A program made the position numbers and the translations under genes. From positions 124,001 through 188,000 of the forward strand of contig NZ_ATVX01000001.1 in NCBI RefSeq assembly GCF_000420945.1: DNA of 64,000 bases, written 5' to 3'. The stretch comes from Butyrivibrio sp. VCB2006. Its GTDB lineage: Bacteria; Bacillota; Clostridia; Lachnospirales; Lachnospiraceae. This document shows positions 1 through 9,352 of this stretch, piece by piece. Under the pieces are notes generated by a model that ran no database searches, was not told where the DNA came from, and saw only the letters and a list, made by a program, of their open reading frames with translations. Position 1 is the first letter of the stretch, and each line of letters starts with the position of its first letter.

Positions 1-2
1 AG

Positions 3-350
3 ACCACGATCAGGGGTTTTGATAAAGACGGTATGTTTGGGTTCTGCTTTGATACAAACGAAGAAAGTGTCGGAAACCTGAACATTGTGTTTAACGGCGC
101 CAACAACAGGATTGAGTTCTACAACGGCAGCAATATTATGGAAAGAACTGCTCAGTCATATGTTGATTTCAATTTAGCAGATAAAAATGAGCTGAATGTT
201 TCACTGCTTGTTGCAGACGGCGTTGTGTGCATGTATGTCAACGATGAGATTGCTTTCACAACAAGAATGTACATGTCACAGGGCTCTGATTTTGGGGTGT
301 TTAGTGTTGAATCAAAGGTAAGTTTTGAAGATTTGAAGGCATTTAAGTAA
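3..350 (+). CDS. C-terminal end of a probable GH32 fructan/sucrose hydrolase (5' partial)
   Basis: This frame is open from the left edge of the window, so the gene starts upstream and only about 115 C-terminal residues are visible. The segment looks like the beta-sandwich that ends GH32 enzymes (invertases, levanases, inulinases): short beta strands, a 'GVFSVE' turn, and a 'MYVNDEIAFTTRMY' strand pair typical of that module. The catalytic five-bladed propeller is outside the window, so activity cannot be confirmed. The stop lies 17 bases before the next gene, a large lipoprotein, and the two are probably cotranscribed. If GH32 is right, the pair may act on fructans at the cell surface. Other ConA-like sandwich domains remain possible. 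Confidence 0.55.
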   Translation, partial: TTIRGFDKDGMFGFCFDTNEESVGNLNIVFNGANNRIEFYNGSNIMERTAQSYVDFNLADKNELNVSLLVADGVVCMYVNDEIAFTTRMYMSQGSDFGVFSVESKVSFEDLKAFK

Positions 351-367
351 GGAAAGAGTGGAATGTT

Positions 368-3300
368 ATGGGGGTAGATTTAAAAAAAGTAGTGGCAGTT
401 GCATCAAAATATAAAGTTGCACTCGGGGGAATGCTCGCAATCGTTGCAACCTGCACAGGAATTGCGGCATGCGGAACTAAGGAAGGAGCACTTCAGCAGT
501 CAGCTATAGTAACAATCGAGGATGAGATTGTTGCGCTTGCGAGTTCATGGCCTTCATCTTTTTTTTCGCATGACTATATCGAACCGGAATTTGTTGATGA
601 TGAAAACCGCACCAATAATGCTTTTAACGTTGCAGATTTTGGAGAGCAGGGAAATAACGGATGGTTTTACAGATATGGATCATCACAGGACCCTGCAAGG
701 TCTAAGAGACTTGAATCCTATGATGGAGAGAGATACTTTCAGCCCGGACAAAAGGGATTAGAGATAAAGTCCAATTTTATTCATACCGCGGAGGAAGTCG
801 CATCAATACTGGAGTGGCGAGCTGCAAAGGGCGGAGATATAAATATTGACCTTGCATATGTCAAAAACGTAAATAATGATAAAAATCCCATGTATCCTGA
901 TGGCGTAACACTGTATGTTTACAAGGGGGATGAACCTATCGGAAGATACAAGGTCGATGCAAAGACAGACAAGGAAGAAGTTGTAGAAGAGTCCTTAAAA
1001 GATATACATGTCGATGAGCTGGAAAGCCTGTACTTTGTTGTGGATCCGAACATGAACAACGCTTACGACGGTGGTTCATTATATGTTGCCATTTCCGATG
1101 TAAATGCCGGCGGTCCTACAGCGAAAAAGGATACAGACAGAATTGATAATAATGCTTATTCCATTGATGATTTCGGCCACCAGGGAAATAATGGCTGGAC
1201 TTATATGTGTGGAAAAAGCATCGCTGATGCAAAACTTGTATCAACAGAAAAGAACGGAGAGTACATGAATTCTACATCTCCAAATCTTTCAATCAGCCAG
1301 TTCTTTATTCATCCATCAATAAATGATGAGGCAATGCTATGCTGGCAGCCTGCAGTCGATGGTGCCGTTGAAATAAGAGGAACTTACACCAAGTTTGAGC
1401 AAAACGACGGAAATCCTGACTGGCCGGATGGTGTAACTGTCTCTGTCTACAGGAACAGAGAAAAGCTTTTTTCCCAAAAAGTTGCAGCACCAAAGAAGGG
1501 CAAGAATGAGATTTCTTTCAGGGAAAAGAATGTAAGCGTAAGCACGTCAGACAGATTATACTTTGTGGTTGATGCAGGGGGAAATGCGTCTTACGATGGC
1601 GGCGCATTCGATATTGCAATCCTTGACAGGACCGGCGCCACAACCGAAAAAGACGTTGTTATTGCCGGAGATGATACAAGAGAAAACTACGCAGACGTTA
1701 AATATGACTTTGGCAAACAGGGAGAAAACGGCTGGTTCTACCAGGAAGGTTATGGAGATGACCCAAATGACGTATGCAATATGCGCATCTTTGACGAAAA
1801 GGAGTACAGATATTTTGACAGCAGCTACCTGGAGATAAAGAGCGATTTTGTAAGTCCCGGAAAAGGAAAATCTGCTGTGATCAAATGGAAGGTCGCAAAA
1901 ACAGGAACAATCAGGCTTAATACTTCCTATACCAAGTTTAAGAACGAGGATAAGAATCCAAGCTGGCCGGACGGAACCAGGGTAACACTTTATCATAACA
2001 ATACTGTTCTTGCACAGGAGGAATTTGTGCCAGACACCAAGCAGGAAATATCTAAGCGCATGGATGTTGAGTCCTTAAAAGTAAATAAGGATGACTATAT
2101 TTCCATGGTCATCAATTGTAAGGAAAACAACGCCTATGACGCGGGAAAATACGAGTTTTCCGTTTTTGACCTCACCGATGTTACCACAGAAAATGATATA
2201 TCGATCAACGAATGCGAGACAAGGCAGAACTTTGCTGATGTTAAATATGATTTTGGTGAGCAGGGGAAAAATGGTTGGTTCTACCAGGAAAGCATAGGAG
2301 ATGCTCCGTTCGTCGCCTACAATATGCGAAAATACAGCCCTGATGAAGAGCGATACTTTGATTCACGCGATCTGGAGATAAAGAGAGATTTTGTGAATCC
2401 CGGAAAGGGCAAGTCTGCAGTTATCAAGTGGAAAGTGGCCCAGAATGGAACGATCAGGATTGATGCTTCATATACAAAGCTTAAGAACGAGGATAAAAAT
2501 CCGGATTGGCCGGATGGAACAAGGGTGACACTGTATCATAACGGCACAGTTTTAGTTCAGCAGGATTTTGATGCTGAACTCAATGAAATTACCAAAAGAC
2601 TTGATGTTGCAGGACTTGATGTTGCCAAGGATGACTATATATCAATGGTCATCAATTGTAAGGAAAACAATGCCTATGATGCAGGTCTTTATGAGTTTTC
2701 CATAAAGGGATTGTCTGCGCTTACGGGACAGACAGAGAGAGACGTTATAAATTGGGATAAAGGCCGTTCAAACAACGCATCACTCCAGGATGATTTTGGA
2801 AAGCATGGAGAAAACGGCTGGTGCTTCCAGTCAGGATACTATCAGGATCCATACTTTGCTGTGAACGTTGAGCGACTTGAAGAAAATGGCGAGAAATACA
2901 CGACTCTTGACGGAATAGAGATAAAACGTGATTTCATCATGCCTGCTAACAAGGGAAGATCTGCAAATGTGAAGTGGGTTGCAGCTGAAAACGGCAAGAT
3001 CGACATAATGGCATCCTATACAAAACTTCTTAATGAAGATAAAAATCCGGATTGGCCGGACGGCGTGACAGTGTATCTTTTCAAGAACAGAGAAGTCCTG
3101 AAAAAAGAGGATTTCGCGCCACTTACCGATGAGAAGATCACGAAAGATCTGTCAGTAGAGGATGTTGAGGTACGTGCCGGAGATTGCATTACTCTTTTGG
3201 TAGATGGAAAGGCAAATACCGCTTATGACGGCGGAAACTTCACTTTTGTGATCGAAGATGCAGAGCTTAGGACCATGAAGATGGTCAATAACAGCGGGAG

Positions 3301-5431
3301 GAACTATGCAAATCTTTCTAATGATTTTGGGGAGCAGGGCAGTAACGGTTGGTACTATCTTGAAGGCAGAAGAATAGACAAAGCAGAGGTTTTGTCAAAG
3401 AAGACTGCTGATGGAACAGGGTTTATTTCAAGAAAATTAAGCGGCCTCGAAGTGAAGAAGGACTTTGTGCAGCCAAGGCTCAATGCCGATGCAATGTACA
3501 AATGGGTTGTGGCAGTTGACGGAGAAATAGATATAACCGGTCAGTATGTGAAGTTTGGCCATGAAGATCCCAATGCAGACTGGCCTGACGGCGTAATTAT
3601 CGAGATCTTCAAGAATAACTCCAGACTGTATAACACTGTTTGCAACTGCTCGAAAGGTGAAGGAAACGATAATGCAAGAGCTGTAAACATCGAAAAACTG
3701 CAGGTTAAGAAGGGAGACATCCTTACTTTTGACATAGGCTGCAACAGGAATAATGCCTGGGACGGAGGAAGGCTTGAAATTGATATTGCTGATTCTGAAG
3801 GAATCAAGGTTTCAGTAGGCGATGAAGTCAGGACCAACAACACTGTACTCGGTAATCTTGAATCATTCGAGCAGGGTAAGGACGGATGGTGGTTCCTTGA
3901 AGGAAAAGACTTAAACAGTGCAAAAGTCCTTGTATATGCTAATGAGGATAAGACTGCTTTTATTTCTCCTTCCAATAAGAATCTCGAAATGAAGAAAGAC
4001 TTTGTTCATCCCGGAGAGAAGAAGGCAGCAATATATCAATGGGTAGTGTACGAAGATGGAAAAATCGATGTGCTTGGCGACTATACCAAATTCGGGCAGA
4101 CTGACGCAAATCCTGATTATCCGGATGGTGTGGGACTTAAGGTGTTCTTAAATGAAGAGCTTATTGAGGAAAAAGATATAGCGGTTTTGCAGGGAGATGG
4201 CAATGATAACAAGGCAGACTTCATGTTTACTCAGCTTGACGTCAGGAGAGGTGATAAGCTTTCATTTGTTATTGACGGAAAGAATAATACAGCCTATGAC
4301 GCAGGTAGATTGTCTGTGAGTGTTTATGCGGCAAAAGAGAAGACTGAAGGTGAAAAGCTGCGGACTAACAACACTAATCTCTTTGAATCATTTGGTGAGC
4401 AGGGCACAGATGGCTGGACCTATGGAATGTGCGACTGGGATGGAAAGAACTTTGAAGAGCTTTCCTATGATCCTGATAATGAAAGATACTATAATAACGG
4501 AAAACCTGAGCTGAAAAGGGATTTTGTAGAGCCCGGAAATGGCAGAAACGCTGCATACAGATGGGAGGCAGCTAATACAGGTAAAATAAAGGTTTGCGGA
4601 AGCTACACCAAGTTTGCCAATAATGAAGACCCTGATGCCAACGGCATTTGCATGAGAATTTTCGTAAACGGCGAAGAAAAGAAGTGGTTTGGTGGAATTA
4701 CCCAGGGCAACTTTGATTCTGAAAAAGAGATAACATTCGATGAAGAGTATATCGTTCACGAAGGTGACATCGTAATGTTTGCCGTAGATCCTGACGGAAA
4801 CGACAGCTACGATGGCGGAAGACTTTCTGTAGTTATCAAAGATGCTGACAAGGGTTCTGATGAAAATGAAAATGGAGATAAGCCCGAACCCGGTGAAGAC
4901 CCTTTGAATCCCGGAGAAGATGACTCTGATAGCGAAGGCAGGAGCAATAGCACAAGTATTGCTGGCGCTTTCGGCGAACAGGGCTCAGATGGCTGGCACT
5001 ACGGAATGTGCGACTGGAACGGCAAGAATTTTACAGAGCTTTCCTATGATTCTGATAATGAAAGATACTATAATAGCGGAAAACCTGAGCTTAAAAGGGA
5101 CTTTGTAGAGCCGGGAAATGGCAGAAATGCTGCTTATCTCTGGATCGCAGCAAACGATGGAAGTATCAGGATCAGCGGAGAATATGTGAAGTTTCCTAAC
5201 AGCGAAGATCCTGATGCCAACGGAACCTGTATGAGAATATTCCTTAACGGGGATGAGAAGCTTTGGATTGGCGGAGATACGCAGGGCAATTTCAGCTCAG
5301 AGATCAAAAAAGATTTTTATCAGGAATATGAAGTGAAAAAGGGTGACGAGATCATATTTGCTGTGGATCCTGACGGAAACGACAGCTACGATGGCGGAAG
5401 ACTTTCTGTAAGTATCGAGCCTGTGGAGTAA
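368..5431 (+). CDS. Large modular lipoprotein with nine tandem ~180-residue repeats, function unknown
   Basis: The protein has 1687 residues. A hydrophobic N-terminus ends in a lipobox 'GIAAC', giving a lipidated Cys35 and anchoring at the outer face of the membrane. After about 50 linker residues come nine homologous modules whose D/S/A-F-G-E-Q-G-x-N/D-G-W motif begins near residues 90, 268, 447, 628, 809, 986, 1166, 1341 and 1534. Most modules also carry N-x-D-x-N-P-x-W-P-D-G and N-x-A-Y-D-x-G motifs, rich in Asp and Asn and plausible as calcium-binding loops. An acidic Pro/Gly/Asp/Glu linker separates modules 8 and 9. No catalytic domain was recognised. The position just after a probable GH32 gene suggests a surface glycan-binding or adhesin role; that is inference. 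The ATG has an AGGAAAGAG site upstream. Confidence 0.85.
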   Translation: MGVDLKKVVAVASKYKVALGGMLAIVATCTGIAACGTKEGALQQSAIVTIEDEIVALASSWPSSFFSHDYIEPEFVDDENRTNNAFNVADFGEQGNNGWFYRYGSSQDPARSKRLESYDGERYFQPGQKGLEIKSNFIHTAEEVASILEWRAAKGGDINIDLAYVKNVNNDKNPMYPDGVTLYVYKGDEPIGRYKVDAKTDKEEVVEESLKDIHVDELESLYFVVDPNMNNAYDGGSLYVAISDVNAGGPTAKKDTDRIDNNAYSIDDFGHQGNNGWTYMCGKSIADAKLVSTEKNGEYMNSTSPNLSISQFFIHPSINDEAMLCWQPAVDGAVEIRGTYTKFEQNDGNPDWPDGVTVSVYRNREKLFSQKVAAPKKGKNEISFREKNVSVSTSDRLYFVVDAGGNASYDGGAFDIAILDRTGATTEKDVVIAGDDTRENYADVKYDFGKQGENGWFYQEGYGDDPNDVCNMRIFDEKEYRYFDSSYLEIKSDFVSPGKGKSAVIKWKVAKTGTIRLNTSYTKFKNEDKNPSWPDGTRVTLYHNNTVLAQEEFVPDTKQEISKRMDVESLKVNKDDYISMVINCKENNAYDAGKYEFSVFDLTDVTTENDISINECETRQNFADVKYDFGEQGKNGWFYQESIGDAPFVAYNMRKYSPDEERYFDSRDLEIKRDFVNPGKGKSAVIKWKVAQNGTIRIDASYTKLKNEDKNPDWPDGTRVTLYHNGTVLVQQDFDAELNEITKRLDVAGLDVAKDDYISMVINCKENNAYDAGLYEFSIKGLSALTGQTERDVINWDKGRSNNASLQDDFGKHGENGWCFQSGYYQDPYFAVNVERLEENGEKYTTLDGIEIKRDFIMPANKGRSANVKWVAAENGKIDIMASYTKLLNEDKNPDWPDGVTVYLFKNREVLKKEDFAPLTDEKITKDLSVEDVEVRAGDCITLLVDGKANTAYDGGNFTFVIEDAELRTMKMVNNSGRNYANLSNDFGEQGSNGWYYLEGRRIDKAEVLSKKTADGTGFISRKLSGLEVKKDFVQPRLNADAMYKWVVAVDGEIDITGQYVKFGHEDPNADWPDGVIIEIFKNNSRLYNTVCNCSKGEGNDNARAVNIEKLQVKKGDILTFDIGCNRNNAWDGGRLEIDIADSEGIKVSVGDEVRTNNTVLGNLESFEQGKDGWWFLEGKDLNSAKVLVYANEDKTAFISPSNKNLEMKKDFVHPGEKKAAIYQWVVYEDGKIDVLGDYTKFGQTDANPDYPDGVGLKVFLNEELIEEKDIAVLQGDGNDNKADFMFTQLDVRRGDKLSFVIDGKNNTAYDAGRLSVSVYAAKEKTEGEKLRTNNTNLFESFGEQGTDGWTYGMCDWDGKNFEELSYDPDNERYYNNGKPELKRDFVEPGNGRNAAYRWEAANTGKIKVCGSYTKFANNEDPDANGICMRIFVNGEEKKWFGGITQGNFDSEKEITFDEEYIVHEGDIVMFAVDPDGNDSYDGGRLSVVIKDADKGSDENENGDKPEPGEDPLNPGEDDSDSEGRSNSTSIAGAFGEQGSDGWHYGMCDWNGKNFTELSYDSDNERYYNSGKPELKRDFVEPGNGRNAAYLWIAANDGSIRISGEYVKFPNSEDPDANGTCMRIFLNGDEKLWIGGDTQGNFSSEIKKDFYQEYEVKKGDEIIFAVDPDGNDSYDGGRLSVSIEPVE
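614..5428 (+). repeat. Array of nine coding repeats, period about 530-545 bp
   Basis: Nine in-frame modules lie inside the lipoprotein gene, with unit lengths of about 178, 179, 181, 181, 177, 180, 175 and 193 codons between successive G-E-Q-G-x-x-G-W motifs. The last spacing is longer because of an acidic linker. Units 3 and 4, and units 8 and 9, are much closer to each other in nucleotide sequence than to the rest, which points to recent local duplications. Units 8 and 9 share a variant core (E-D-P-D-A-N-G in place of N-P-x-W-P-D-G). Confidence 0.9.
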
Positions 5432-5550
5432 GGAAATGTTGATTTGAGCTTGGTGGTGCCCATGCAGGCAATCTTTGACAAAGATGCTGTTGTTAAAATG
5501 GTCTGCATAATGATCATTGATATATAGACCAAGACTTTCCTGTAAGGTCT

Positions 5551-6606
5551 TTACCTGTTCCTATTGGATGCAGACTCCTTTCGATAAGCGGAAGGAGTCA
5601 TTTTTGTGTGCTTTTTAAACTGACGGATATAGTGCTCCGTGGTGTCATATCCCACAGCTTCAGCTATGGTGGCAACACTCATGGTGGAGTTTGCAAGAAG
5701 ATCCTGACTTCGCTCTATTCGCACGGTCCTGAGGATTTCGGTGTAGGTCATTCCCGTAAGCTCTTTTATCAGTCTTGAGGTGTACTCGTTGGAATAATGG
5801 AATTTCTCGGAGAGGTCCGAGAGAGTTACCTCCTTGTAATTCTCCTGAATATACTGGATAAGGGCATATCGCTGTACATCTATGCGGCTGTCAAACAGCG
5901 GCATCTGAACGGATTCCGAGTAGTTCCTTATTATCAGATAAAAATCAAGAAGCAGGGTATTTGTAATGGCCTGGTAATGGTACTCCTGTCTGTTGAGGGA
6001 TTCTGTCAGCATCCAGATAAAGGAAGTGGCTATGCCATCATCGGAGCCTGTGTGGAACATGATGTAGTCGTTGGCCTTCTTGGCATATATATTATTCAGG
6101 AAAAAAGAACTGAGTATATTCGGGGTGTTCAGGAAGGAATAGAACATGGAATGTAAAGTATCCCTTCTGAGCATTATGTTTATGACTATGGTGTCGTCAA
6201 ACACGCTGATGGAGTGTTTGATCCCGGGAGGAATAACACAGAAATCTCCCGTACGCATCTCGATGGTCCTTCCGGAGATGGTCTGGGAGCACTTGCCGTC
6301 ATAGACATAGCTCAGCTCAAAAAAAGTATGGCTGTGCTCGATGGCCGGTGAATATCTCTCGTGCTTCTGTACCACTATACTGTCGTTATTTGACAGGTCG
6401 AAAAAGAAAGAATCTTCGAATACCTCGGGGATTGTCTCGGGCTTTTCGGTAATCAGAAGGTGTCTGTCAAGAACAAGCTTCATATCAAGACCATCAAGAA
6501 AAGCCCTCAGACTGTCTTCGTCCTTTCCGGCAAGATAGTAGTCTCTGTAAAATTTCTCAGTTTCGGTAATGTCGTATATGTGCTGCTTTACCGCTGCGTG
6601 ATCCAT
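5551..6606 (-). CDS. AraC-family transcriptional regulator with cupin sensor domain
   Basis: The protein has 351 residues. The middle (about residues 85-165) is a cupin-like sugar-sensing domain with 'EHSHTFFELSYVYDG' and a following 'GDFCVIPPGIKHSI'. The C-terminal 100 residues hold the paired helix-turn-helix of AraC regulators, including 'LSEKFHYSNEYTSRLIKELTG' spread over two lines of helix and the closing 'VGYDTTEHYIRQFKKHTKMTPSAYR' region. It is divergent from the sugar ABC operon starting at 6834, so it most likely controls that operon in response to an imported sugar. The start is supported by an AAGGAAA site about ten bases upstream on the minus strand. It ends 120 bases from the convergent lipoprotein gene. 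Confidence 0.9.
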   Translation of the reverse strand: MDHAAVKQHIYDITETEKFYRDYYLAGKDEDSLRAFLDGLDMKLVLDRHLLITEKPETIPEVFEDSFFFDLSNNDSIVVQKHERYSPAIEHSHTFFELSYVYDGKCSQTISGRTIEMRTGDFCVIPPGIKHSISVFDDTIVINIMLRRDTLHSMFYSFLNTPNILSSFFLNNIYAKKANDYIMFHTGSDDGIATSFIWMLTESLNRQEYHYQAITNTLLLDFYLIIRNYSESVQMPLFDSRIDVQRYALIQYIQENYKEVTLSDLSEKFHYSNEYTSRLIKELTGMTYTEILRTVRIERSQDLLANSTMSVATIAEAVGYDTTEHYIRQFKKHTKMTPSAYRKESASNRNR

Positions 6607-6732
6607 ATCTTTAATTTCCTTATTATCTTAATTGAACGTCCGGTTAAAACAGGTAAATAATACCCCTAACTGAGGTAAATGTCAAAATAGTTCATTTTAA
6701 TATCAGAAATAATAGATTTACATCATAATAAG

Positions 6733-6787
6733 TCAATATAATTGAGCGATTATGTGAATTATGTAAAAGACGTTTGCTCAATATAAT
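6733..6787 (+). promoter_or_regulatory. Probable promoter and AraC-type operator of the sugar ABC operon
   Basis: A direct repeat TCAATATAAT occurs at 6733-6742 and 6778-6787. Overlapping it, ATTGAGC (6741-6747) and GCTCAAT (6776-6782) form an inverted repeat. The second copy contains a consensus -10 TATAAT at 6782-6787, while the -35 position 17 bases upstream (TTATGT) is poor. A weak -35 next to repeated sites fits activation by the divergent AraC protein. The start point and binding are inferred. Confidence 0.5.
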
Positions 6788-6833
6788 GAATCCATAAACA
6801 AGCAATACCTCAGACAGAAAGGATTCATTGGTT

Positions 6834-8333
6834 ATGAATACTCCGATTCTGGAAATGAAAAACATAACAAAAAAATTCGGAAGTGTGACTGCTCTAAACG
6901 GAGTAGACCTTGAGGTTTACCCCGGTGAGATAAGAGGTCTCATAGGTGAGAACGGTTCTGGAAAATCCACCATATCATCCATAGCGGCGGGAATGCAGAA
7001 AGCAACCTCGGGGCAGATGTTTTATGAAGGAAACGCCTGGGAACCCGAGAGCATGATCGATGCTTTGAATAAAGGTATAGGAATGGTGGTTCAGGAGAGT
7101 GGAACAATAACGGGGATCACCGTTGCGGAGAATATATTTCTGGCAGAGATGAAGAAGTTTAAGAAGGGGCTCCTTGTGGATAGAAAAAGACTCTTCGAGG
7201 AAGCAGACAGAGCCCTTTCCAATATAGGAATAACCTCCATTTCCGGAAAGAATATGATGGACAGCCTTTCCTTCCAGGACAGGAAGCTGGTGGAAATCGC
7301 CAAGGTCATACTTAAAAAGCCGAAGATCCTGGTGATAGATGAAACCAGCACGGCACTATCTCATGACGGAAGACAGATCATGTACGGCATCATGAAAAAG
7401 ATGAAAAAAGAGGGCGGTTCAGTACTTTTTATCTCCCATGATCTGGAGGAAATAATGGAGGTCTGCGACACCCTGACAGTCCTAAGGGACGGGAATCTTA
7501 TAAGAACTTTCGCTAAAGAGGAATTTGATGAAGAACTTATAAGGACCAGCATGATAGGAAGAGAGATAGAGGGCGATTACTACAGACCGGACTTTAGCTG
7601 CAGCTTCCTTGATGAAGAAGCCATTGTGGTAAAGAATCTGTGCTTTAAGGACAAACTTAAGGACGTGTCCCTGACACTTCACTGCGGAGAGATCCTGGGA
7701 ATTGGAGGACTTGCGGACTGCGGAATGCATGAACTTGGAGAAGCTATGTTCGGAGCGCTTAAACCCGAGAGCGGCGTAGTCATATCCCCGAAAGGGCGGC
7801 AGATAAAGTCTCCCCACAACGCAATGACTGACAAGATAGGATATGTATCCAAGGACAGAGACAGAAAATCCCTGTGCCTTGAGGCCAGCATCAAGGACAA
7901 TATCGCGATTGCGGGAATGAACATATTCAAATCCGGGGCGGGACTTATAACCAGGTCCGCGGAAAGAAAATATGTAGACGCGCAGATAGATGCCCTGAGG
8001 ATCAAATGCTCGGGAAGAGATCAGACAGTAGCCCAGCTCTCCGGCGGCAACAAGCAAAAGGTAGTCTTTGGAAAATGGATAGGTTGCGACAGTAAGATCC
8101 TGATACTGGATTGCCCCACGAGAGGTGTGGACATCGGTGTCAAGCAGGCAATGTATCAGCTTATGTCACAGCTTAAGAGCGAAGGGAAGGCCATTCTCAT
8201 GATAAGTGAAGAGCTTCCTGAACTCATCGGGATGAGCGACAGGGTTCTTATCATGAAGAACGGTGAAATAACAGGAGAATTTCAGCGGAGTAAAGACCTG
8301 TCCGAGAGCGACATCATAGGATGCATGATCTAG
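6834..8333 (+). CDS. Sugar ABC transporter ATP-binding protein (RbsA/MglA type, two ATPase domains)
   Basis: About 499 residues with two ATPase domains in tandem, the usual length for the RbsA/MglA/XylG class that energises pentose, galactose and related sugar import. Domain 1 has Walker A 'GENGSGKST' at residues 38-46, a degenerate signature (LSFQDRK instead of LSGGQ) and Walker B 'ILVIDETST'. Domain 2 lacks a normal Walker A, as is common in this class, but has signature 'LSGGNKQK' near residue 402 and 'ILILDCPTRGVD'. An in-frame TTG lies six bases upstream, but the AGAAAGGA site is better placed for the ATG at 6834. First gene of an importer-enzyme operon, 12 bases ahead of a permease gene. 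Confidence 0.92.
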   Translation: MNTPILEMKNITKKFGSVTALNGVDLEVYPGEIRGLIGENGSGKSTISSIAAGMQKATSGQMFYEGNAWEPESMIDALNKGIGMVVQESGTITGITVAENIFLAEMKKFKKGLLVDRKRLFEEADRALSNIGITSISGKNMMDSLSFQDRKLVEIAKVILKKPKILVIDETSTALSHDGRQIMYGIMKKMKKEGGSVLFISHDLEEIMEVCDTLTVLRDGNLIRTFAKEEFDEELIRTSMIGREIEGDYYRPDFSCSFLDEEAIVVKNLCFKDKLKDVSLTLHCGEILGIGGLADCGMHELGEAMFGALKPESGVVISPKGRQIKSPHNAMTDKIGYVSKDRDRKSLCLEASIKDNIAIAGMNIFKSGAGLITRSAERKYVDAQIDALRIKCSGRDQTVAQLSGGNKQKVVFGKWIGCDSKILILDCPTRGVDIGVKQAMYQLMSQLKSEGKAILMISEELPELIGMSDRVLIMKNGEITGEFQRSKDLSESDIIGCMI

Positions 8334-8345
8334 GAGGCAAAAGAA

Positions 8346-9323
8346 ATGAATATAAAGAAAATCATAAACAGGCAGAATATCATAGCTCTTTTGCCCATGG
8401 CGGCGCTGGCGGTGCTCTTTCTTGTTTTCTGCACAGTGGTTAATGCAAAGGGTTACAGACTTGATATGTATCTGAAGATTGTGTTCAATGAGGCGCTGGT
8501 TCTGGCAATCGTAGCAACGGGAGCAACCTTCATCTATACCCTTGGAACCTTTGATATCAGCCTTGGCGCTTCCACACTGTTTTCGGCAACTCTCGGAGTA
8601 ATGGTCTACAACAGAACAGAGAATATAGCGCTGATGATGGCGGTGATACTGCTTACGGGAATTGTGTGTTCACTGCTCAATTCGGTGCTGGCCTCAATCT
8701 TCCACATACCGGCCTTTGTAACCACGGTCGCGATGATGTCCGTACTGTCAGCTGTATCTGCGCAGATAATTACGGTAAACGGAGGAGCGCTGGGTGGGAT
8801 AAGCATTCCCAGCAGCGTAGTAAAGCCCTTTGACAATATGCCCTTCAAGATAGCAACTCTTTTGCTGTTCTTTGCAGTCTCAGTCTTTGTATTTGAGTTC
8901 ACAAAGGCGGGAAGAAGGATGAAGTTCGTGGGAGGAAATCCCCTCTGTGCATATCTTACAGGCATCAAAGCTGACAAATACACGATACTGGCTTTTGTTA
9001 TGGCGGGTATCGGTATAGGACTCGGAGCATTCCTTACTCTTGTGTATACCCCTTCGGTCACTACGACAACGGCTTCAAGTATAGGAATGAATATCTTTAT
9101 AGCTATAGTATTCGGAGGAATGCCAATATCGGGAGGCGCAAGATCCAGGATATACGCCGCACTGGTTGGAGGCTTCTCATATATGTTGCTGAACGACATT
9201 CTGGAGATAGTGATTGATTCCAGTGCAGCATACGGAATAACACAGGTGATCAGCGCAGTTTTCTTCCTGATAGTGGTATATATCACGGGAATGAATTACA
9301 AAACCGCACTGTTGCCAAGATAA
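8346..9323 (+). CDS. Sugar ABC transporter permease (RbsC type), first of two
   Basis: 325 residues, strongly hydrophobic with eight to ten membrane segments, matching the branched-chain/ribose permease family (RbsC, XylH, MglC). A conserved family region is seen at 'YTLGTFDISLGAS', where RbsC proteins have the G-G-I-D-L-S-V-G motif. 'GGNPLCAYLTGI' corresponds to the family's G-G-N-x-x-A-A-x-x-x-G-I loop that contacts the ATPase. It sits between the ATPase gene and the binding-protein gene. With the second permease at 10572 it probably forms a heterodimeric channel. A GGAGG ribosome site precedes the ATG. Confidence 0.88.
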   Translation: MNIKKIINRQNIIALLPMAALAVLFLVFCTVVNAKGYRLDMYLKIVFNEALVLAIVATGATFIYTLGTFDISLGASTLFSATLGVMVYNRTENIALMMAVILLTGIVCSLLNSVLASIFHIPAFVTTVAMMSVLSAVSAQIITVNGGALGGISIPSSVVKPFDNMPFKIATLLLFFAVSVFVFEFTKAGRRMKFVGGNPLCAYLTGIKADKYTILAFVMAGIGIGLGAFLTLVYTPSVTTTTASSIGMNIFIAIVFGGMPISGGARSRIYAALVGGFSYMLLNDILEIVIDSSAAYGITQVISAVFFLIVVYITGMNYKTALLPR

Positions 9324-9352
9324 AGAACTTTAGAAAAAACGGAGGAAAGATT

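Noticed and set aside
368-5431. Phage tail or contractile-system protein
   Set aside because: The lipobox and repeated beta-rich modules fit a surface lipoprotein, and no phage genes are nearby.
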